64,000 nt of DNA from Mycoplasma bradburyae (GTDB lineage Bacteria; Bacillota_I; Bacilli_A; Mycoplasmatales; Mycoplasmoidaceae), in assembly GCF_024338845.1 (NCBI RefSeq), contig NZ_CP101414.1, forward strand, positions 682,001 through 746,000. The letters run 5' to 3'. Positions 57,301-64,000 of the stretch are shown here, piece after piece. The position numbers and the translations under genes were made by a program. Numbering within the stretch: position 1 is the first letter of the stretch; the number at the start of each line of letters is the position of its first letter. A model generated the notes under the pieces. The model did not search any database. It saw only the letters and a program-made list of their open reading frames with translations, and had not been told where the DNA came from.

Positions 57301-60300
57301 TGTTAAAGAATGTTTCAGTTTCTTTTTCAGCTTGAGCTTTTTCAAGTTCAGCTTGTTGATTCATTTCTTCGATTAATTCATCAACTTTTGAAATCTTGTC
57401 TTGTTTATCAGATACGAAGTTACCTTCGTCATCGAAATAGCCATTTCAAATTCATACACCTTTATCAGTGTAGTATCCGTAGTTTTCATCACCGATGAAT
57501 TTGTTAAAGAATGTTTCAGTTTCTTTTTCAACTTGAGCTTTTTCAAGTTCAGCTTGTTGATTCATTTCTTCGATTAGTTCATCAACTTTTGAAATCTTGT
57601 CTTGTTTATCAGATACAAAGTCGCCTTCATCATCGAAGTAACCATTTCAAATTCATACACCTTTGTCAGTGTAGTATCCGTAATTTTCATCACCAATGAA
57701 TTTGTTAAAGAATGGTTCAGCTTCAGCTTGCGCTTTTTCAAGTTCAGCTTGTTGATTCATTTCTTCAATTAATTCATCAACTTTAGAAATCTTGTCTTGT
57801 TTATCAGATACGAAGTTACCTTCTTCGTCAAAGTAACCATTTCAGATTCATACACCTTTATCAGTGTAGTATCCGTAGTTTTCATCACCGATGAATTTGT
57901 TAAAGAATGGTTCATCATCAACTAAAGTAATTTCATCATCTTTATTGATTGCTTTAGTTTCAGATTCAATAATTGCTTGTTGAATTTGTTCAGGTGAAAT
58001 ATTTAATTCTTCAACTAATTCTTGTTGTTCTTCAACAACTTCGAATTCAATCTTATCAGAATCTAATTCTGTAGTTTCAAATACTTCAACAACTGCTTCT
58101 GGTTGAACAATAATTTCATCAGCCGTAATTAAACTATCGTCAATAATTTGTTCAACTGGTTTAGCTTCTTCATGTACTACACTTACATAAAGACTTGGAA
58201 TAATTTCTGGTTGATTTTTAGGTAATTCAACAGTAATAACTTCAGCAGGTTTTTCTTCTTGTTTTGGTTTTAAGATATTGTTAATATCAAAATCAGAAGT
58301 TTCATTAACTACTGGGTTGATTTGAATTGCTTTTTCTTTAACTGAAACAGATTCATCAACATTAATGTTAATAGCGCTTGATTCATCTGCATAAGTTTGT
58401 TTATCTAATGATAATTTAGGTTGTTCTAGCACAACTGGTTGTTCAATTACTTGTAGATCAAGTTTTTGTTCAACTCGTTGAACAAATTCATTTTGTACTT
58501 CTGGTTTTTTAGCAAACAAATCAAATTTAGAAGATCCAGATAGAGCTTCTTGAGATAAATTGATTCTGATTTGTTCATCAGTAGATTCTAATGATGAGAT
58601 ATCAACATTAACTTTAAGATCATCACTGATGTGTGTAATCTTGTCATATCCAAGTAATGCTGGTGCTGGTTGAACTAATGCTAAAGCAGTTTGAGCTTGT
58701 GGTGTGTCAAATTTAACATCAGCAATTACAGTTGGTTGTAATAACTTGATTTCGTCAAATTGGATTGGTTGAATTGGTTTAGGTTGATTAAAGATAGCTT
58801 GAGTAGCTTCTGGAACAAAGTTGTTCGCATCAACACTAATTAGATCGCTAGCAGCTTGATCTTCAACAACTACTGGGTTGATAATTGCTAAGGCAGTAGA
58901 TTCACTTCGCTTAGAATAATCAACAGCAGGTTGTTCAACTTGAACTTTAACATCAATTAATTCGTTTTGAATTAATGGTTCAGCTGTGCTGATTTGGATT
59001 GGTGTATTAAATGCTGGTAAAGCAAGTTTTTCTTGTTCAAAAACTGGTTGAATCTTAGGTTGTTCAACTTGAACTGGTACTTGAGCTGAATTTAATAATC
59101 CAGCGATTTCAACTTTGTTAAAGTCTAATAGATCTGAATTAACTTCTTGAACGATGTTTTCAGATAAAATGTCAGCTTCACTAACAACTAATGAAGTTTG
59201 AGGAATTTGATCTGATAAATCAGATGGTTTGAATTCAAATGCAGGAGTTTGAGGTTTAACTTCTTCAACAGCTACATTAGTAACAACTTGTTGTTGAACT
59301 TCTTCAACTACAACTGGTTTGATTTCATCGGTTGAAACTGGTTGAACTTCTTGAGATTCAACTGGTTGAGTTTGTTGTTCTGTTTGAACAACTTCTTCAG
59401 TTGAAACTTGTTTGATTTCATCGGTTAAAACTGCTTCAGATGGTTGTTTATCAGCAACAACTTCTGCTTGTTCAGCAGCTGGTTTTTCAGATTTATAAAC
59501 TAGATTACCATCGAAGTCATAGAAGTTTCCATTGCTATCAAATTGACCAGTTCAGATTCATTCTGAAGCTTCATCATAATAACCAAAGTCAATGTTACCA
59601 ATGAATTGTTCGATGTTAGTTTGAACAACTTGTTCAGATTGTTGATCAACGATAGCAATTTGATCATCTGCAACTGCTGGTTGTTTTTCTTCAGTTGTAG
59701 CAGGAACTTCTGATTGGGTTAATTCTTCTTCTGGTTGAGTTGGTTCGTCAACTTTAACGATTTCATCACTACCAGCTTGTTCTTCAGCTGTAGTAACAAC
59801 TTCTTGAGCAGGTTGTTCTTCAGTTGTAGCAAGAACTTCTGATTGGGTTGATTCTTCTTCTGGTTGAGTTGGTTCGTCAACTTTAACGATTTCATCACTA
59901 CCAGCTTGTTCTTCAGTTGTAGTAACAGCTTCTTCAGTTTGTTCTTCAACTACTTCTCGAGAACTATCTTGTTCTTGTTCAGCTAATTGTTGAGCTAATT
60001 CTTCACTTTCAATTAGAGCTTCTAATTCTTGGATATCTTCTTCAGAGTGTTCTTGTTCTTCACCTGGAGGAGGTAATAGATCTAAGAATCCTTCTTGAGG
60101 GATGAACACGTTATTTTCATCGAAGTAACCAGTTCATACTCATTCATTATTCTCATCGTAGAATCCATATCCTTCAACACCAACATAATCTTCTCAGTTA
60201 AGTGCTTTTTCAACTAGAGCTGGCTCTTCTTCAACAACATCATCGCCAGCAGCTTGGTCATCGAAGTGTTCTTCAACTGGAACTAGCGCGTTTTCATCGT

Positions 60301-61774
60301 ATGATTGATCAGCTTCTGCTAGAGCCTTTTCGAATGCGTCAGAATCAGCTTGAACAGCTTCAACTTGTTCTTCTTCGTATTCTTCACTAGCTTCTTCTTC
60401 AACTACTTCATCAGCAGCTTCCTGATCAGCTTGCGCTTCAACTTCTTCAGGTTGTTCTTCAACTGCTTCTTCAACCGCTTCTTCAACTTGTTCTTCAGCT
60501 TCAGCTTGAACCGCTTCTTCTTCAGCAGGTTGTTCAACAGCTTCTTCAACTGCTTCTTCTTGGTATTCTTCTTGAGCTACTTCTTGATCAGCTTGTTCTT
60601 GAGCTTCTTCTGCGTATTCTTCTGGTGCAGCTTGTACTTCTTCAGCTACATCTTCAGAGTATTCATTTGGTATGAATTGATTATTTTCATCAAAGTAACC
60701 AGCTCATACTCATTCGTTGTTTTCATCGTATCAACCATAACCTTCAACGCCAATGAATTGTTCTCAGTATTCACCAGAATCTTCTTCAGCTTGTTCTTCA
60801 ACAGCTTCTTCTTGGTATTCTTCTTCTGGCGCAGCTTCAACTGCTTCTTCAGCTGGTTGTTCTTCTTCGTATTCATAAGGAACGAATTCGCCGTTATCAT
60901 CAAAGTAACCAGCTCAAACTCATTCATTATTTTCATCGTATCAACCATAACCTTCAACGCCAATGTAATCTTCTCAATTAACTTCAGCAGATCCAGCTTG
61001 TTCTTCAGCTTGTTCTTCAACTGCTTCTTCTTGGTATTCTTCCTCAGCCACTTCAACTGCTTCTTCAGCAGCTTCTTCTTGATACTCTTCTTGCGCAGCT
61101 TCAACAGTTTCTTCTTGCGCAGCTTCTTCTTCAACCGCTTCTTCTTGGTATTCTTCTTCTGGTGCAGCTTGCAGTTCTTCTGATTGTTGTTCTTCTTCAA
61201 CAACTTCTTCTTCTGCTACTTCATCAGCTTGTGGCTCTTCAACTGATTCTTCTTGTTCTGCTTGTACTTCTGGCTCTTCTTCTACAGCTTCTTCAGCTTG
61301 TTCTGGTATGAACTCATTGTTATCATCGAAATAACCTGATCAAACTCATTCGTTATTTTCATCATAATAACCATATCCTTCGACACCAATAAATTGTTCT
61401 CAGTATTCACCAGAACTTTCTTCTTCAGAACCTTCTTCTTGCTCTACATAATAATTAGCAAAGAAATCAAAAGGATTACCTTCTGCATCATATAAAGATG
61501 AAGCATCTAATTCATACTGCTCATAAGGTTCGATAAATATTTCATTTTCAGCATCGTATGAAATGTAGTAAGCATTATTATCTGCATCAAATGCTACTTG
61601 AATCGAACCGTCTTCTGGTAATTGACCACTTTCGTATGCTAACGCTGCTGGTACAACGTCATCAGCACCATCATAAAGGTTACCAAATATCGCCTCTGAA
61701 TCTTCGTCGTTTATTTCGTCATTAACTTCTTGATCCTCGAAAAGATCATTTTTCTTTTTAGTCTTTTTGGCCAC
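54305..61774 (-). CDS. Giant EAGR-box cytadherence/terminal-organelle protein
   Basis: A 2,489-residue protein read from a GTG at 61774 (AGGA about nine bases upstream) to a TAA at 54305, through many TGA Trp codons. I stepped through the poorly covered middle in-frame and found no TAA or TAG. It has nine EAGR boxes (Trp/Tyr/Gly-rich, as in FIGVEGYGYYDENNEWVWSG): near residues 122, 263, 333, 526, 721, 1286, 1353, 1420 and 1486. Between them lie acidic Glu/Gln/Pro/Val-rich repeats, and after them (about 1540-2490) further repeats and a long coiled coil. EAGR boxes occur in M. pneumoniae HMW1, P65, TopJ and P200, proteins of the attachment organelle cytoskeleton; the multi-box design is most like P200. 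No signal peptide is seen, so it should be cytoplasmic. The next two minus-strand genes follow closely. Confidence 0.9.
56040..56476 (-). repeat. Imperfect repeats in the EAGR protein (SYxPxF units)
   Basis: Three degenerate copies at about 56397-56476, 56236-56310 and 56040-56112 encode R-S-x-L-x-x-Y-x-P-x-F-x-x-x-K-S/A-x-x-x-x-GF units, each followed by a conserved DVIxPIExD stretch; spacing is about 165-190 bases. Confidence 0.75.
57190..57905 (-). repeat. Four tandem 67-residue EAGR-box repeats
   Basis: Near-identical 201-base units (195 between the first two in translation order) run head to tail; each encodes FIGDENYGYYTDKGVWIWNG followed by a linker of about 30 charged residues ending EMNQQAELEKAQAE. 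The nucleotide identity is visibly higher than elsewhere in the gene. Confidence 0.95.
59700..59925 (-). repeat. Two near-identical 126-base repeats in the EAGR protein
   Basis: Two copies encode the same EEQAGSDEIVKVDEPTQPEE stretch and flank, spaced 126 bases apart, with only a few differing bases. Confidence 0.9.
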
Positions 61775-61861
61775 AATTAATTCCTAATAGTTTTGAAATA
61801 AGCAAAACATTTTATATTATTATAATCTACTAAAAAATTCCGTTTCGTGAATTTCTTCAAT

Positions 61862-63250
61862 TTAAATATAGTATTTAAATGGTTTTTTAGTAAAGATTGG
61901 TTTGATCTTTTTACCATTCTCGATCCAACTACTAAAGAAATAAAGAGTTAGACCTACTAAAATAATCCCTATAAGTATATATGAAATAGCTGTATTAGCT
62001 TTAATAAAATTTATAGAAATTTTATCTTTGATAAAACTCGTGAAAAAATTAGCAAAGGTAATTGCTATTGAATTTGTTGTTTGATTTATGCCTAAGGGGG
62101 TTATTTTATTCGTTTTAAACCCGTAAGATAAAGCATGGGCTATTAATAGGTTGTACAAGATTCCATAACCAAATCCTGAAATTGATTGAATAGCTAAATA
62201 AACATATCCTTTATTAGTTGTTTCTAGCGCATCAGTATTGATTAATAAAATTAACCCTACATTGTATAGAATGAAGAATAAAGAACCAAACATGGCTACT
62301 AATCACTTATCAAAATACTTAACTCCAATAACACCCATTAATACTCCACCAAGTAGTTGAGCACCACTGAATATATTTGATAAATAACCTTCATAAGGAG
62401 CGCTATTGCTATTACCTACTAATTGCTGCAGTGTTATTTGAGCTATTCCATCCGATATAGCAAATTTGGTAAATATCACAATAGCAGCGAATATTATAGC
62501 TACAACAAAGCTATATATTTTGTTAAATGATTTATCAATTATATTTTTTGGATCATCTTTTTTTAAACCTACAAATTGCGGATTTTCCCGTAAAAATCAT
62601 CAAAAAACAAGATTTATTATAATCGCAATTAATCCAATTAATCAAAGATATTTTGTAATCTCGACATCAGCAGTTTTGTTTTGTGTAATTGCTAGAGTTC
62701 TTATTAATGATTGGATCGGTGAAGCTATAAAATCAGCTAATAATGGCGGTATTGATAAAATTGATATCGCTAAAAAAGGTTTTTCTTTAGCATGTTGTTC
62801 ATTAAATCATAATGAGAATGAACCAATACATGAAGCGCCTATTCCAACACCAATTACTTGTATTAAATTAGTTGCAAAACTAGGCTTAATAATTATCGGA
62901 ATAAAAGTGACTAATTGTAACAAAAGAGCGGTAAAAATGACCTTTTTTCGTGATTTAAATTTTATTCCTAAATAGTCAAACAATGGTCTAGTAAAAATAC
63001 CCACAAAACCATATAAACTTAGCGGTAAATATAATAAACCACGATCAAGCATTAAGTCATTATGTAAACTACCACGATAGCTTCTAACTAGAAAAATCGG
63101 AATTCAAAATATCGTGTAAAAAATAAAGAGTTTTTTATAACCCTTATTTTCAAATTTTATTTTTCAAAAAAAGATAGCACTTACAATCAGACAAATCAAA
63201 AACAACGATAAGTTAATTATTAATGATGTTTTGTATTTATCTGATACCAT
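61862..63250 (-). CDS. MFS-type transporter
   Basis: A 462-residue membrane protein with about 12 spans and the interior loop of two six-span halves. Segments such as LYLPLSLYGFVGIFTRPLFDY and LFKSRKKVIFTALLL (residues about 65-105), with a basic cytosolic loop between spans, are typical of the major facilitator superfamily. Several Trp are TGA, so standard-code gene finding would split it. The substrate is unknown. The ATG at 63250 lies 46 bases after the lepA stop, and the EAGR gene starts 87 bases after its end, so it may be co-transcribed with either. Confidence 0.8.
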
Positions 63251-63296
63251 TATGCTTGCTTGATTAATGATTGTTGTTAACAATCAATCTAACTGA

Positions 63297-64000
63297 TTAT
63301 TCATCATCTTGCAATAATTTAGAGAATGTTTCTTGAGGAATTTGAACAGATCCAATCGCTTTAAGGCGTTTTTTACCTTCTTTTTGTTGTTCTAGTAATT
63401 TCTTCTTACGAGAAACGTCACCACCATAACACTTAGCTAATACGTTTTTACGCATAGCTTTAATTGTTTCACGTGAAATAATCTTTGAACCAACTGCTGC
63501 TTGAATTGGAATTTCGAATAAGTGTCTTGGTATCAAATCTTTGAGTTTTTCCACGATTTTTTTCGATTTCTGATAAACAAATTGGGTATGACTAATGAAT
63601 GATAATGCATCCACTTTTTGTGAGTTTAGTAAAATATCAACTTTAACTAGATTTGATTCACGATAACCGATTAATTCATAGTCTAATGATGCATAACCTT
63701 TGGTAACTGATTTCAATTTATCAAAGAACGAATAAATAATTTCAGCTAACGGAATTTCGTAGATCAAGATTTTTCTTGTACTATCTACTTCTTTCATTTC
63801 TTGGTATTCACCTCTAAAGTTTTGACATAATTCCATTATTGAACCAATGAACTCATCTGGTGTTGAAATCGTTAATTTAACAAAAGGTTCTAACATTGCC
63901 TTGATTTTATTTCTTTCAGGCATCTTAGCAGGATTATCAACCTTAATGGTTTCGCCATTTGTTAAATTACATTCATACATAACTGATGGAGCTAAAAGAA
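63297..64000 (-). CDS. lepA: Elongation factor 4 (LepA), C-terminal part
   Basis: Only the last 234 codons are in the window; the start lies beyond position 64000. Recognisable LepA segments are [40 protein letters not shown] and the diagnostic C-terminal domain [38 protein letters not shown]. LepA is a translational GTPase that back-translocates or rescues ribosomes. The G domain is not visible. The stop is a TAA at 63297. Confidence 0.97.
   Translation of the reverse strand, partial: LLAPSVMYECNLTNGETIKVDNPAKMPERNKIKAMLEPFVKLTISTPDEFIGSIMELCQNFRGEYQEMKEVDSTRKILIYEIPLAEIIYSFFDKLKSVTKGYASLDYELIGYRESNLVKVDILLNSQKVDALSFISHTQFVYQKSKKIVEKLKDLIPRHLFEIPIQAAVGSKIISRETIKAMRKNVLAKCYGGDVSRKKKLLEQQKEGKKRLKAIGSVQIPQETFSKLLQDDE

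Noticed and set aside
60350..61183. A 277-codon open frame on the plus strand, very rich in Phe and Ser
   Set aside because: It is antisense to the Glu/Gln-rich EAGR coding sequence; GAA/GAG codons on the other strand read as TTC/CTC and produce such frames by composition.

Overview
The window is about 64 kb of very AT-rich, densely packed bacterial DNA in which UGA is read as tryptophan. Conserved genes (rpsB, rpsG, fusA, dnaK, rarA, trpS) are interrupted by in-frame TGA at Trp positions, and nearly every gene ends in TAA or TAG. This is genetic code 4 and means a mollicute. A PvpA-type adhesin with PRPM repeats, a VlhA-type haemagglutinin fold, a giant protein with nine EAGR boxes (attachment-organelle motif) and a trpS-spx-nadK cluster ordered as in Mycoplasma genitalium point to the M. 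pneumoniae group, most likely M. gallisepticum or a close relative such as M. imitans. The species is an inference. No rRNA, tRNA, insertion sequence or CRISPR array was seen.

Layout. 1-9.35 kb (minus): a 1,836-residue PDxFFG/HExxH surface protein between two OppA-like lipoproteins, with a leader carrying a strong hairpin. 9.4-13.2 kb (minus): rpsB, an azoreductase and an S9 peptidase. 13.2-20.8 kb: mixed genes including rarA-rsmI, OsmC, rpmB and several unknown membrane proteins or lipoproteins. 20.8-25 kb (minus): a tightly coupled operon of two aromatic-motif lipoproteins, an ABC-2 permease, an ABC ATPase and a third aromatic-motif lipoprotein. 25.2-30.2 kb (minus): pvpA, then rpsD-rpsL-rpsG-fusA with a structured rpsD leader. 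30.3-41.7 kb: lipoproteins, including a DUF31/MIP-type serine protease, plus dnaK behind a CIRCE operator and an LPG-synthase-like membrane protein. 41.9-43.8 kb: a voltage-gated-type K+ channel overlapping mscL. 43.8-44.8 kb: a gene-poor AT-rich gap. 44.8-48.5 kb: a VlhA-like lipoprotein and an amino-acid permease. 48.5-52.3 kb: an EIIB-like protein, nadK and spx facing trpS and a Cof-type phosphatase. 52.3-64 kb (minus): lepA (partial), an MFS transporter, the giant EAGR protein (2,489 aa), a membrane protein and a second Cof-type phosphatase.

How it works together: housekeeping translation and stress genes are interleaved with a large surface set of at least ten lipoproteins, an adhesin and a cytadherence scaffold. 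Several of these probably handle host proteins (peptide-binding proteins, a likely immunoglobulin protease, a metalloprotease-like giant), fitting a host-adapted parasite that scavenges peptides and varies its surface. Gene boundaries here come from reading through TGA; in the standard code almost every gene would look broken.
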